A stretch of 64,000 nucleotides of DNA from Robbsia andropogonis (GCF_000970345.1 NZ_LAQU01000010.1:62001-126000); one strand, 5' to 3'; positions 1 to 10,217 are shown, counted from the first letter of the stretch. The notes: generated from the letters alone by a model not told the origin. A program made the numbers and translations.

Positions 1-1832
1 CGATTCCGGGTGGCAATACGGTCCGCTTCAGCCGCGGTACCAATGGCGGGTTTAGCACCAAGGGCGTTACGAGATCGCTCGTCAATGCCAAGAAGCGTCT
101 GCTGGGCGTGCCAGTGGCGAGCAATGCCCGTATTGATCTGCGTTATGAGAAGGGACGTGAAGCGGTCGTCTCGATGTCATACCCTGTGCACGCCGCCGAA
201 CTGTTCATTGGCACGGAAAAGCGCCACCGAGCACGCATTGGCGCGGGCTGCTTCTTTGGCGCCAAGCTATTCAAATGCGGCCGCGCCGGCGCCAACGTGG
301 ATGTGAATCCGTACGAGTACGAGCGCACGGATGCCAATGGCCTCATAGTCCGGATCCCGCGCCGGACAGCGGCAAAAGAGGCGGAAGTCCGCGCGCTATT
401 CTCGCGCGTGACCGACTTCATGTTTTCGGCGGCGGATGCACGGCACCGCACGCCCGAGGGCATGCCCGACGCCGATGCGCTGTTCCGTGCCTTCGCCAGC
501 GAGTTCTACGCCGAGCAAGATCTGTCGATCAGTTGGATCAACCAGAAGACACGCGCCCACCGCAGCGAGATGTCGGCTGGGATCGCTGCGTCCGTCACCA
601 AGCTGCTCAACCCTAGCCAACAACGAAAAAGCCAGCAAGAGACCGGCGCCCTTGGTACGGGCCTGGGCTACTCGTTTGAGAAGCAATGGTTGTCGACCTT
701 CAAGCAGCTCGACGCCACCGGCACTTACCGAATCGCCAACCTGCGCGAGCAAAAGCTGAGCCGGCACAAGCTCAGCCTTGGACTCACTACCTCGGCCACG
801 ACCGGCAAGATCGGCAACACGTCGGCCGATCTGTTGGGTGGTGCGGTGGTCAGAGAGCGCGGCACGAACGTGAAGTTACGCCTGGCCATCGATCGGGACA
901 ACGTGCTGCCGATCAAGTCGGTGGCCGATTTCGAATTCGACAGCGTCAACGACTACGCCCGGTACGTGGAGGCGACCAAGCAGGAGTGGGTAAAATTTTT
1001 CGCCTATCCACACAAGAACGATCCCGACGGTGGACTGGCTAAGGGACTTAAGGCAGTCAGCGACAATCTGGATACGGCCCGCCTCCTCGACACGCCGTAC
1101 AATGCATTTTTTGTGCGGCGAGCCCTCACGACAGATGCCGCGAAAACGCTGAACCATCTGCAGCAGCTTTCGGAGGTGACGCCGCAAAGCGAGACGGAGC
1201 TGCGCACGCAACTGGCGGCGTCTTACACCAAGACCATCAATGCTCCCGACTCCTGGATGCCGATCGGCTTGCGTGCTTATGAAAAATACAATGAGGCCGA
1301 TGGTTTCAATGTCAACGCGGGGCTGCGCCTGACGCAGAGCACCGGCTTGAAGGTCGAGCGGCAGATCGTGTTCGACACCATCGACGCCAAGCTGCTCAAG
1401 GAGTACGAAGCCGAGCTGACAGCAAGACAAAACGCGCCGCAACAACCAACCCAGGCCGAGGCTTCAGACACCGTGCCTCCGTCGCCTCGTCCGCTGCGGC
1501 GCGAGGGTTCATTGGACACCCTGGCACGTCCGAGCGCGCAAGGCGCACGATCCGAGATCGAACTGGCAGACGAAGAGCCCGTCAGCGAACCGGTTTCGGT
1601 GCCGACGCGCGAGGCTTACCGGCCTACTTCGCTTGCCGCCATGTTCGGCAGGTCTTCGTCGCGTTCGCAGCCGGAATCGCGGCCCGACGATACTCGCGCG
1701 CATCTGGAGCGCTTGAAACAGCAAATGGATGTGAAGGCTGGCATTGCGCCTGCTCCGAAAAAGTCTGGCGATCTCTCCCGCAGGCTGTTCGGGCAACGTA
1801 GGGGCGCTCCAAAAACCGGAGAACAAAGTTAG
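1..1832 (+). CDS. C-terminal part of a large protein, possibly a type III effector (5' end outside window)
   Basis: The frame is open from base 3, so the true start lies before the window and only about 609 C-terminal residues are seen. No enzyme motif or membrane segment is evident. The middle (around 690-1400) reads as alternating polar and hydrophobic stretches with many Gly, Thr and Ser residues, as in beta-rich proteins. The last 150 residues are rich in Pro, Ser, Arg and Glu and look disordered. Large multidomain effectors of the AvrE/HopR class in plant pathogens have beta-rich C-terminal parts, and the sequence gave me that impression, but this is a weak resemblance and not a family assignment. 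The gene stands alone, with no clear operon partner downstream. Confidence 0.55.
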   Translation, partial: IPGGNTVRFSRGTNGGFSTKGVTRSLVNAKKRLLGVPVASNARIDLRYEKGREAVVSMSYPVHAAELFIGTEKRHRARIGAGCFFGAKLFKCGRAGANVDVNPYEYERTDANGLIVRIPRRTAAKEAEVRALFSRVTDFMFSAADARHRTPEGMPDADALFRAFASEFYAEQDLSISWINQKTRAHRSEMSAGIAASVTKLLNPSQQRKSQQETGALGTGLGYSFEKQWLSTFKQLDATGTYRIANLREQKLSRHKLSLGLTTSATTGKIGNTSADLLGGAVVRERGTNVKLRLAIDRDNVLPIKSVADFEFDSVNDYARYVEATKQEWVKFFAYPHKNDPDGGLAKGLKAVSDNLDTARLLDTPYNAFFVRRALTTDAAKTLNHLQQLSEVTPQSETELRTQLAASYTKTINAPDSWMPIGLRAYEKYNEADGFNVNAGLRLTQSTGLKVERQIVFDTIDAKLLKEYEAELTARQNAPQQPTQAEASDTVPPSPRPLRREGSLDTLARPSAQGARSEIELADEEPVSEPVSVPTREAYRPTSLAAMFGRSSSRSQPESRPDDTRAHLERLKQQMDVKAGIAPAPKKSGDLSRRLFGQRRGAPKTGEQS

Positions 1833-2009
1833 TGGGCGTCGGATGCCGCCACCTTGGGCGCCGTACCGGGGGAAGCCCGCTCTATCATTTCTGCTGTATG
1901 TCGTTTCGAGGCAGTGTCACGCTCGTCGAAAAAGTATGGAAGCCCCCTTCAGCAACACACAAAGCATCCGTTGAATGGAGGTCAACAGCAAAATCGGCAA
2001 AACTGACCT

Positions 2010-3383
2010 ATGGACGCGATAGTCAAGACGAACGATGAGAGGGGCGTTGTCAGCGCGCGTCTGGTCGCAATGTTGTTCGATCGGGTGTTCTTGACCCAGT
2101 CCGTTGCCGTGCTGCTGGCGATCCTGCTAACCAGTATCTCTTTTCAAGAAAAGCCCAAAGAGGTAGTAGGTTGGCTGTTTTTGATGATCACAATTGCCTT
2201 ATGGCGCGTTCTGCTCGCAGCCCGGTTCAGGCACTCAGTCAATCCTGACGTCACGGTTTGGTCTCGGTACGCTGTTGTTGCCGCAGCAATAAGCGGGATG
2301 GCATGGTCCGTCGGTATTGTGATACTTACGTGGAAAACGAGCCCAGCGGTTGCCATGTTTGTACCTTTCATATTGGCTGGCGCAGTCGCTGGCGCGGTGA
2401 CCACGCTGGCTCCTGTCCCTTCCGCGTTCGTTGCTTTTGCATTAACGCCGTTGCTTACGCTGGCGATTGTTCAATTCTTTACGAATACTCTTGCGCTCCG
2501 TTTTCAAGTTACCGCCGCTGTCGTGCTTTTTCTTTTGGGCATGCTCCTGTGTGCGCGACAATTTTATGAACAAATTCAGAAGGCGATCGTACTTGAGGTG
2601 CGCTACGCGAATGAGGCACGTTCGCACGCCGCCGCGCGTGACGCGGCCTTGAATGCGGCGAATGTAAAGAGTGACTTCCTTGCCATGATCAGCCACGAAA
2701 TCAGGACCCCAATGAACGGCATTGTGGGTATGAGCAGCCTTCTTGCTGAGAGCGAGCTGTCGGAGGCGCAAGTCGAGTTGGCCAATGTGATTTGCGCTAG
2801 CGCTTGCACACTGCTTGAAATCGTCAACGACATAATAGATGTCGCGAAGTTAGACAATGGAAAACTGTCGCTAGCACGTTCGGCGTTTAGCATTAGAAAA
2901 CTATTGCACGAGAGCGTGACGTCACTTCGCCTAAAAATCGAAGAAAAAAACATAAAGATTGGGCTCTCGATTCCCGACGACATTCCTGCAATGGTAATGG
3001 GTGACGAGCGTAAATTTCGCAAGGTCATTGATAACGTACTATCAAATGCCGGGAAATTCACTGAGCAAGGCCGGATCGATGTGCGTGTGGAAAAATGCGG
3101 CAGCACTGAGAACGTCCTGTGGTTGACGTTTGCGGTGATTGATACCGGGATAGGTATTCCGCAAAATGCAGAATCGATCCTATTTACCCCTTTCTCGCAA
3201 ATTGATGTTTCATCGACGAGGCAGCAAGGCGGAATCGGTCTTGGCCTGATGATTTGTAGGCGTCTCGTCGACGCAATGGGTGGCACGATAACCTATGAGA
3301 GTGAAAGCGGGCGCGGATCGACGTTCTACATCGCGCTCCCGTTTTTGCAAGTGGAGTTGCATCCAGGCGCGACGTCACTCTAG
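2010..3383 (+). CDS. Membrane sensor histidine kinase (HisKA-HATPase_c, no receiver)
   Basis: This is a 457-residue sensor kinase. Residues about 20-190 contain roughly six hydrophobic segments forming an unnamed integral-membrane sensor region. A short coiled linker precedes a HisKA domain with the phospho-acceptor His near residue 229 (motif ISHEIRTPMNG). The HATPase domain shows the N box (DNVLSNAGKFTE), the G1 box (DTGIGIP) and the G2 box (GGIGLGL). It ends right after the ATPase domain, so it must pass phosphate to a separate receiver, such as those encoded just downstream. The ATG at 2010 has only a weak ribosome site. A 258-base gap separates it from the following operon, so it may be transcribed alone. 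The ligand is unknown. Confidence 0.85.
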   Translation: MDAIVKTNDERGVVSARLVAMLFDRVFLTQSVAVLLAILLTSISFQEKPKEVVGWLFLMITIALWRVLLAARFRHSVNPDVTVWSRYAVVAAAISGMAWSVGIVILTWKTSPAVAMFVPFILAGAVAGAVTTLAPVPSAFVAFALTPLLTLAIVQFFTNTLALRFQVTAAVVLFLLGMLLCARQFYEQIQKAIVLEVRYANEARSHAAARDAALNAANVKSDFLAMISHEIRTPMNGIVGMSSLLAESELSEAQVELANVICASACTLLEIVNDIIDVAKLDNGKLSLARSAFSIRKLLHESVTSLRLKIEEKNIKIGLSIPDDIPAMVMGDERKFRKVIDNVLSNAGKFTEQGRIDVRVEKCGSTENVLWLTFAVIDTGIGIPQNAESILFTPFSQIDVSSTRQQGGIGLGLMICRRLVDAMGGTITYESESGRGSTFYIALPFLQVELHPGATSL

Positions 3384-3641
3384 CAGCAGCGAATTAATCG
3401 TAGTTAGAAATGCTGTTCATACGATTGATTAACTGTCATGCGGATCCGTGTGATGGAGCGAGAACGTGGCTAATGCTATGATTTTCAGTGGCACGACAGT
3501 CACTCTTGAAAGGGAGCTGAATCATTCGTTTTATTGCTTGCATCTGAAAGTGTTTCAGGTTGATCGAAATCAAATATGGATACTTCAGAAAATCCGTGGC
3601 GTGCCGTAAACCCGATATGACCCTTGGATTGAGATAATGCA
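3384..3641. other. Intergenic region before the GAF-kinase operon
   Basis: These 258 bases are AT-richer than the flanking genes and contain no convincing ORF, RNA gene or terminator. The region presumably carries the promoter of the 3642-11031 operon, but I could not pick a confident -35/-10 pair. Confidence 0.35.
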
Positions 3642-5366
3642 ATGCCGAATGCGAACGCCCCGGTATCCGCAACATCGAATAGTAGCATCATGGCGCCGTT
3701 CAAATGTACGGGTGATGCTCATTGCAGTGAAATAGGATTTTTGGAAAATTCCAGAATATTAAATAGGATACCAGAAGAATCCTACAATCGAATTGTTCGG
3801 CGTGTAAGTGCTTACTTTGACGTTCCTATATGCTTGATCTCTTTGATCGATGCTGAGAATCAATGGTTTAAGGCGAAAGTTGGCGTGGACTTAGATACCT
3901 TTCCGCGCGAAGCGTCGTTTTGCGAGGCCGCACTTGAGCAAAGCGACGTTTATATTGTGACTGATGCATCACAATCCATACGTTTTCGTGATCACCCGGC
4001 AGTTGCCGGGGCGCCGGAAATTCGCTTTTACGCCGGCGTACCGTTGCTTTTCGAGGGGCGTAATAAGGTTGGCACACTGTGCATACTTGATACCAAGCCG
4101 AGAACATTAGATGCGAACCAGATCGACGCGTTGAAGGATTATGCGTCTTTAGTTGTCGATGAATTACACCTTCGCCTACGCGCAGTCAAGGTTGAAGCAC
4201 AACTCGATAGGTATTATCACAACCTGAACGAAAGTATTGCGGCCGAAAAGGATCGTGCGGACTTTCTCGCCATGGTGACACACGAGATACGTGCTCCGCT
4301 GAATGCGATCCTTGGCATGGTAACGCTTTTGTCGTTGGAAGGTGAGCAGGCGCAGAAACCGTTTTCTCCGATCGACCTTCGGACATCGACGGAGCATCTT
4401 GTCCGATTGATCAACGACGTGCTCGATCTCGCGAAGCTGGAAGCCACCGGATTTCCATTTGTTTTGGCGCCGTTCAGTCTTCGCCTTGAAATGGAAAGTA
4501 TTGTCGAGATTGTACGACCCCAAGCGGAGGCAAAAGGGCTGTCCCTGAAACTGTCGCTATCAGAGAGCATTCCGGACTTAATTGTCGGAGACCGTACCCG
4601 GCTATCCCAGGTTCTTCTGAACCTGCTAAATAATGCCATCAAGTTCACCGTAGCCGGCGGTGTGCATGTACAGGCTACAGCGACACATTTAGAGCAATGC
4701 GTCGAGATTGCATTTTCCGTATCGGATAGCGGGGTGGGTTTGCCCGAAACAGCCAAAGATCAACTTTTCAAATGCTTTTCGCAATTGCACCTGAGTCGTG
4801 ACGATGACCAACAAGGAACTGGCCTCGGACTCGCTATTTCTCGTAAGCTGGTTGAAGCAATGGGTGGCACGATAGCGGTGTCGAGCAAGCCTGGCGTCGG
4901 GACGCGTTTCAGCTTTTGCCTCCGGTTCAATGTCGTATCTGCTACACCGATGTCTCCGGCAACCCATACGGCATCCCTGCGCGTCCTCGTTGTCGATGAC
5001 GACGTTATTAGCAGCAAGGTTTTCTGCGCTTTGCTCAAACACATGGGGCATGCCGTCGAGTTTGCATTGAACGGAGGCGAAGCGTTGGCCCGGCTCAGTT
5101 CCACGCCGTTTGACGCGGCATTCCTGGATATCAACGTCCCGGAATTGGACGGCTATGCGATCGCCCAGCAATATCTTGAAGGTAAGTCACCGGATGACGT
5201 CGCCACGCTCATTGCTGTATCAGGTGCGGATCCGGCAGATGGTGATGCACGACTTGCTTTATTCGATGATTACTTGGTTAAACCCGTATCGATGGACACA
5301 CTGCAGGCAAGCATCGCGAAACTCATGCAAGGACGGCGTGGATTCAAGACGATCAAAGGGGGCTGA
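3642..5366 (+). CDS. Soluble hybrid histidine kinase (GAF-HisKA-HATPase_c-REC)
   Basis: This 574-residue protein has no membrane segment. Residues about 45-185 form a GAF domain, with a typical core around ICLISLIDAENQWFK and a later GVPLLFEG strand. The HisKA His is near residue 214 (VTHEIRAPLNA). The ATPase boxes are NLLNNAIKFT, DSGVGLP and GTGLGLA. A C-terminal receiver (about 447-565) has the acidic pocket VVDDD, the phospho-acceptor Asp near residue 496 (AAFLDINVP) and the conserved Lys in YLVKPV. It is probably a cytoplasmic sensor of a small molecule or redox state. Only two bases separate its stop from the next gene, so the two are co-transcribed and probably act in one phosphorelay. 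Confidence 0.88.
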   Translation: MPNANAPVSATSNSSIMAPFKCTGDAHCSEIGFLENSRILNRIPEESYNRIVRRVSAYFDVPICLISLIDAENQWFKAKVGVDLDTFPREASFCEAALEQSDVYIVTDASQSIRFRDHPAVAGAPEIRFYAGVPLLFEGRNKVGTLCILDTKPRTLDANQIDALKDYASLVVDELHLRLRAVKVEAQLDRYYHNLNESIAAEKDRADFLAMVTHEIRAPLNAILGMVTLLSLEGEQAQKPFSPIDLRTSTEHLVRLINDVLDLAKLEATGFPFVLAPFSLRLEMESIVEIVRPQAEAKGLSLKLSLSESIPDLIVGDRTRLSQVLLNLLNNAIKFTVAGGVHVQATATHLEQCVEIAFSVSDSGVGLPETAKDQLFKCFSQLHLSRDDDQQGTGLGLAISRKLVEAMGGTIAVSSKPGVGTRFSFCLRFNVVSATPMSPATHTASLRVLVVDDDVISSKVFCALLKHMGHAVEFALNGGEALARLSSTPFDAAFLDINVPELDGYAIAQQYLEGKSPDDVATLIAVSGADPADGDARLALFDDYLVKPVSMDTLQASIAKLMQGRRGFKTIKGG

Positions 5367-5368
5367 GA

Positions 5369-8300
5369 ATGAAGCTGCAGCCCCCCATACATACGATCGA
5401 TCATGCACAGTCGGGTTCCGTAACCAACGACGACGCGGCGCAGGAGGGCGGCCGGTTTCCTCGTACTCTTGGATGGGCTAGCCTTTCCGCGCTTGCGATG
5501 GGGGGAAGTAATCAGAGCCTTTTTCTCATCGCCGCCTTGCTTGTCGGCGGGGAGCACATTCCTGGGATCGGGACTTTAGGACTGGCTTTATTTGTCGTGG
5601 GTATCTTGCTGAGCTATGCGGCCTTGCCCGGATGGACGGAACTTGTGCTGATGTATCCGCGCAAAGTTGGAGGGATCGCAGCGGTATGTACCGATGCTTT
5701 CAGGCGGTATGGTGACATGCCGTCAGCGTTGGTAGGGATATGTTACTGGTGGGGATGGATTCCCACATGTGGAATCACCGCGATTCTCTGTGCGTCTGCG
5801 ATACATCAATGGTTTCTGCCACAGCTATCGGTCACTCTGATGGCCTGTACGCTGGTTGGATTCTGTACTTTATTGAATCTGTCAGGCATCAAGCATGTCG
5901 CCAGACTTTCCATCCCGATAGCGATATTGTCGGGACTTCTTGCATTTATCTCTGCTCTTCTACCGGTGACGACGGGCGCTGTAGATTGGCATCAATCGTT
6001 CGATTTGCGTTTGGAGACGCCGTTCCCGGGTTGGTTTGGCACAGTCACGGCGCTAATGGCAGGGCTTTATCTGGTCGGCTTTGCCGCACCGGCATTTGAG
6101 GCAGTCGCATGCCATGTCGGAGAAACAAAAGACCCGGCTCGAAACGTCCCGCGTGCGATAAAAGTTAGCGCCGGTATGGCATCGATTTTTTTTGTGGCAC
6201 TTCCATTTATCTGGCTAGGAACGATTGGCAAAGCCGAGTTGGCTGGAAATCTAGGCAGCTCCTTGAGCCCGACTTTCGCGCCACTCTTTGGCAGCTTTGC
6301 AAAGTCGGCAGCGCTGGGTTTCATGGTTTTTAATATGTTTCATGGAACGATGCAACCGCTCGCCGGTGCGTCGCGTACGTTATGGCAAATGGCCGATGAC
6401 GGCCTTCTACCAACCTTTCTGGGACGCCTTTCCGCGAAACAGGTGCCAACGGCAGCCACGCTGATGACGGCCGCGACCGCGATAGCCTTCCTGTTATTCG
6501 GCGATCCTATCTGGCTTGTTGCCGCCGCAAATTTCACTTATCTGATCGGTATTGCCGCGCCGAGTCTTGCAGTATGGCTGCTGCGCCGCAGCGCACCACA
6601 AGCGCCCCGGCTTTATCAAGCGCCCCGTTTCACACTGGGCCTTGGCCTGCTTGTCGCGGCAATCTGGATAGCATCAACGGTTCTGGGATTCCAGCAGTTC
6701 GGCGTGCCGACCATTCTCGCTGGGTTATCGATGGCCTATTCTGGTGCGTTGCTACACGCTTTTCGAAAATGGCAAGACCGTCGCCGCAATGGACTTCACG
6801 GCTTTACGATGAATCTGCACGTCAAATTGACTGGGGCGATGTTGCTTGTGCTCGGTTTGGATGGAGCGGGTTATTTACTGGCAGTGTCACAGTTACCCGT
6901 ACCAGCGCCGATGTCGAGCGCATTGGCCGATATTTTTACCGCTGTCGCACTTCTTACTATGGTGGTCGGGATCGTTTTGCCAGGCACCATTTCCCAGACC
7001 GCAAAAAGCGTTGGTGATGCTGCTGAACGCTTGGCAAGCGTGACGCTATATGAACTGGCATCGGCCATACGGACCCTCGGGGAGGGGGATACCGGTATGG
7101 TGAAGATCAATGCCAGCCAAGACCAACTTCCGGTTTATTCGCGGGACGAGCTTGGCCTGATGTCAGAAAGCTTCAACACCATACATCGACACGTACTTAT
7201 TGCCGTCGAGGGTATCGACATGGCGCGAGGGCAACTCGACAAGACGCGAAGTGGATTGATCGAGTCAAATCGCCTGTTAGAGGCGAAGGTTTTGGAAGAG
7301 CGAAAATTGATTGAGGAGCTACGGCTCGCAAAGCAGATTGTTGAGATGTCGAATGGTGCAAAGGATCGTTTCGTGGCACGGATGAGCCACGAGCTTCGTA
7401 CGCCCTTGCATGGTGTGCTGGCCAGCGCCGAGCTCCTGGAACTCCGGGGTCTCGACCACGATGCTACGCAACTGGCACATACGATTCAAGAGTGCGGAGG
7501 CGCACTATTGAATCTGGTCGATCATATGATTGAGGTCACGACAACGGAGAGTAATGAAGCGACGCTGAACGCGACTACGTTCGACGCGCTCGCTATGTTA
7601 AACGCGCTATGTCGGCAATATCAGCGTAAGGCCAAGTGGAAAGGCTTGTCATTCACTGCCGAAACGACAGGGTTCGAGCGATATCTTATATCCGTCGATC
7701 GCGAAAAAATATACTGGATCGTCAATAATTTACTGTCAAATGCGGTACGTTTCACGAATATCGGTTACGTCGTTTTCAAGGCGGAGCTCTTAACGCTCGC
7801 AAACGATGTCAACCAGCTTTCTCTTACCGTGCGTGATAGCGGAAGCGGGATCGATCTCGCACGCGCCGAGGAAGTCTTCGCATCTTTTCTACGAGCGGAG
7901 CAAGGATCCGCAAGGATAGTTGATAGTGCAGGAATAGGCCTTTTTCTAGTGCGGGAATTGGTGAAAAAGCTGGATGGCGAGACGACGATGCGAAGCGAGA
8001 TGGATGCTGGCACCGACATTTCGCTGACCTTGCCTGTCGGCATACTACCAAGGAAGGATTCGAAACCAGGCGTCGAGCACGGGCAGCGGGAAGGGCTTGA
8101 CGCTTATAACGCAGGGGAGGCTGTCGACGCCCTTGAACCAGCCGAGCCTGCACTCTGGCACCGACCGCGCATTCTGCTTGCCGAGGACAATCCCGTGAAT
8201 CAGGCAGTGGCCATGGCGTCATTGAAGCGTATCGGTCTGACAGCGGATCTTGCCGTTAACGGACGTGCTGCTTTGGCACGATTTGAATTGGCGGAATACG

Positions 8301-9019
8301 ACATGGTTCTGATGGATTGTCACATGCCTTATGTCGACGGTGCTGCCGCCACGGAGGCCATACGCGCACTTGAGAAGGCCCGTGGAACATCGCCCGTCCC
8401 GGTGATTGGGATCACAGCAGATATGACGGCTGGGAATATCTCACGATGCCGACGCGCCGGTATGAATCATATTCTCTCGAAGCCGTTTACGGTTAGGGAA
8501 TTCGAGGCCTGCATTGTCGAATTTCTTCCGGAGCCTTACCCGGGTGCGAGATCCGCCGTCGGCTTGTCGAGCAACCCTTTTTTCACGAACGCTAGACCGG
8601 ATACGATTGCCTTACCAGCCGCGCGTAGCGGCAGCGAGGCGGCACACCCTGGCGACTTGATATTCGACGAACAGAGTGTGCGAGCGTTGCAGGCGCTTGC
8701 GGATGACGACACCCCCGACTTTGCCGACGACCTCGTCAAAACGTTTGTGCACAACGCGACGGCTCAACTAGACGCCCTGATGGCGGCGCTTGCAGACAAT
8801 GACTCGGACCAGATCAAACAGATATCGCATTCGCTGAAATCAAGCAGCGCGTATGTCGGTGCTAGTGGCTTTTCGACCTTGATGCGCGCTTTGGAGCGCG
8901 ACGCCGCGAATATATCCCAGAAAGATCTAATGGATTACCGGGGCCGCCTTCCGATTGCATTTCAATTTGTGAAGGAAAGCCTGAATCGCATCTTTGCACA
9001 ACGGGGGCATGATGTCTGA
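5369..9019 (+). CDS. Amino-acid-permease-fused hybrid histidine kinase (APC-HAMP-like-HisKA-HATPase_c-REC-Hpt)
   Basis: This 1216-residue protein joins a transporter to a full phosphorelay. Residues about 25-460 read as an APC-superfamily amino acid permease with about 12 hydrophobic segments, including the motif-like stretch GLYLVGFAAPAFEAVACHVGETKDPARNVPRA (residues about 231-262). Two further membrane segments (about 480-545) and a HAMP-like linker follow. The kinase His is at 674 (MSHELRTPLHG), with N box NNLLSNAVRFTN and G1 box DSGSGID. The receiver has phospho-Asp 983 (VLMDCHMP), and the Hpt His is at 1154 (ISHSLKSSS), giving His-Asp-His in one chain. CbrA, a known transporter-kinase fusion, uses an SLC5 domain instead. 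Whether this one transports, senses or does both is unknown. The coding end overlaps the next gene, indicating translational coupling. Confidence 0.88.
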   Translation: MKLQPPIHTIDHAQSGSVTNDDAAQEGGRFPRTLGWASLSALAMGGSNQSLFLIAALLVGGEHIPGIGTLGLALFVVGILLSYAALPGWTELVLMYPRKVGGIAAVCTDAFRRYGDMPSALVGICYWWGWIPTCGITAILCASAIHQWFLPQLSVTLMACTLVGFCTLLNLSGIKHVARLSIPIAILSGLLAFISALLPVTTGAVDWHQSFDLRLETPFPGWFGTVTALMAGLYLVGFAAPAFEAVACHVGETKDPARNVPRAIKVSAGMASIFFVALPFIWLGTIGKAELAGNLGSSLSPTFAPLFGSFAKSAALGFMVFNMFHGTMQPLAGASRTLWQMADDGLLPTFLGRLSAKQVPTAATLMTAATAIAFLLFGDPIWLVAAANFTYLIGIAAPSLAVWLLRRSAPQAPRLYQAPRFTLGLGLLVAAIWIASTVLGFQQFGVPTILAGLSMAYSGALLHAFRKWQDRRRNGLHGFTMNLHVKLTGAMLLVLGLDGAGYLLAVSQLPVPAPMSSALADIFTAVALLTMVVGIVLPGTISQTAKSVGDAAERLASVTLYELASAIRTLGEGDTGMVKINASQDQLPVYSRDELGLMSESFNTIHRHVLIAVEGIDMARGQLDKTRSGLIESNRLLEAKVLEERKLIEELRLAKQIVEMSNGAKDRFVARMSHELRTPLHGVLASAELLELRGLDHDATQLAHTIQECGGALLNLVDHMIEVTTTESNEATLNATTFDALAMLNALCRQYQRKAKWKGLSFTAETTGFERYLISVDREKIYWIVNNLLSNAVRFTNIGYVVFKAELLTLANDVNQLSLTVRDSGSGIDLARAEEVFASFLRAEQGSARIVDSAGIGLFLVRELVKKLDGETTMRSEMDAGTDISLTLPVGILPRKDSKPGVEHGQREGLDAYNAGEAVDALEPAEPALWHRPRILLAEDNPVNQAVAMASLKRIGLTADLAVNGRAALARFELAEYDMVLMDCHMPYVDGAAATEAIRALEKARGTSPVPVIGITADMTAGNISRCRRAGMNHILSKPFTVREFEACIVEFLPEPYPGARSAVGLSSNPFFTNARPDTIALPAARSGSEAAHPGDLIFDEQSVRALQALADDDTPDFADDLVKTFVHNATAQLDALMAALADNDSDQIKQISHSLKSSSAYVGASGFSTLMRALERDAANISQKDLMDYRGRLPIAFQFVKESLNRIFAQRGHDV

Positions 9020-10217
9020 GGCAATGCATGTTGCGGCGGCTTCCATATTGGTTGTGGAAGATGATCCGGTTCAATTGTCGATTCTCACCGCGATGCTGAA
9101 GTCGCTCGGTGTGCAAAGCTATGGCGCGACTACTGTGGCACAGGCGCGCGAGGAACTCGCACAGCGCGATGTAAGGACGATTTTACTTGACTTGCAACTT
9201 GGACGTGAAAACGGACTGGATGTCTTGCAGTCAATGGGCGCTGGTTTGCTGCCGCGCTCGGTCATCTTAGTGAGTGGTTGTGACGAGCGAACGCGGATTG
9301 CCACGACGCAAATCGCCGACGCGCTGGGAATCCATGTGGCTGGATCCATCGAGAAGCCGGCGCATCTGGCCGATTTGGCGCATTTACTTGATCTGCCGAT
9401 GATCAAGCCAAAACCGACTCTCGCAAGGCCGAAACAGTCGATCGAGGCACCACAGCTTGCAGAGGCGCTTGATAGAAATGAAATCGTGGTGGAGTTTCAG
9501 CCGAAGGTTTCCTTCGCGACTGGGGTGCCAATAGGCGCTGAAGCGTTGGCGCGATGGCGGTCGAAGACAATGGGCGACGTTGCACCTGATGTCTTTATTG
9601 CTGTTGCCGAAGCGTCGGGTCAAATGCGGCGGCTTACCGAGACGATTCTGCATCGATCCGTGAAGGCATGTGCCCGCTGGCGTCAGGCGTTTCCCGGGGT
9701 CGGTGTGGCCATTAACGTATCGGCGAGCGATATCGACCAGACGTTGTACGAGTCCATTCGTTCGGCCTTGGTTCAGTATGGCGTGCCTGCCAATGCTCTA
9801 ACTGTCGAAGTGACAGAAAGTATCTCGCTGCCTAACACTGATGCAATACGGAGTATATTGACGCGTATGCGCATCGATGGCATCTCGTTAAGCATTGATG
9901 ATTTCGGGACGGGATATGGCAACTTGGCATCGCTTCTTAGAATGCCGTTCAACGAACTCAAGCTCGATCGTTTATTCGTCGCATCGGCCCTGGTCGAAGT
10001 CGATGCGCAACGGATACTTAAGTCCCTCGTAGCGCTTGGACGTGAAATGGGATTAAGAACCGTGGCGGAGGGGGTGGAGTGCCATGATGTCGCGGAGCGG
10101 TTGAAAGCTTATGGATGCGGCATTGGACAAGGATGGTGGTGGGCGCCGGCGATGAGCGAAACCGCTTTCTCTTCCTGGCTCCGACACCGAATTGGGACCA
10201 TGACGCAATCTGCTTGA
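9012..10217 (+). CDS. Response regulator with EAL cyclic-di-GMP phosphodiesterase domain
   Basis: The protein has about 401 residues. The N-terminal receiver has VVEDD, the phospho-Asp at residue 60 (TILLDLQLG) and Lys 115 (IEKP). The EAL domain follows from about residue 147, with the signature EAL at 177-179, a DDFGTGYGNL loop holding the paired metal-binding aspartates, the KLDRLF lysine and the EGVE glutamate. All key residues are present, so it should hydrolyse c-di-GMP to pGpG. The start is placed at ATG 9012, inside the end of the kinase gene and 4 bases after a G-rich ribosome site; ATG 9009 is the alternative. It is the most obvious output partner for the coupled permease-kinase, whose Hpt domain would hand phosphate to this receiver. 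Confidence 0.88.
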   Translation: MSEAMHVAAASILVVEDDPVQLSILTAMLKSLGVQSYGATTVAQAREELAQRDVRTILLDLQLGRENGLDVLQSMGAGLLPRSVILVSGCDERTRIATTQIADALGIHVAGSIEKPAHLADLAHLLDLPMIKPKPTLARPKQSIEAPQLAEALDRNEIVVEFQPKVSFATGVPIGAEALARWRSKTMGDVAPDVFIAVAEASGQMRRLTETILHRSVKACARWRQAFPGVGVAINVSASDIDQTLYESIRSALVQYGVPANALTVEVTESISLPNTDAIRSILTRMRIDGISLSIDDFGTGYGNLASLLRMPFNELKLDRLFVASALVEVDAQRILKSLVALGREMGLRTVAEGVECHDVAERLKAYGCGIGQGWWWAPAMSETAFSSWLRHRIGTMTQSA

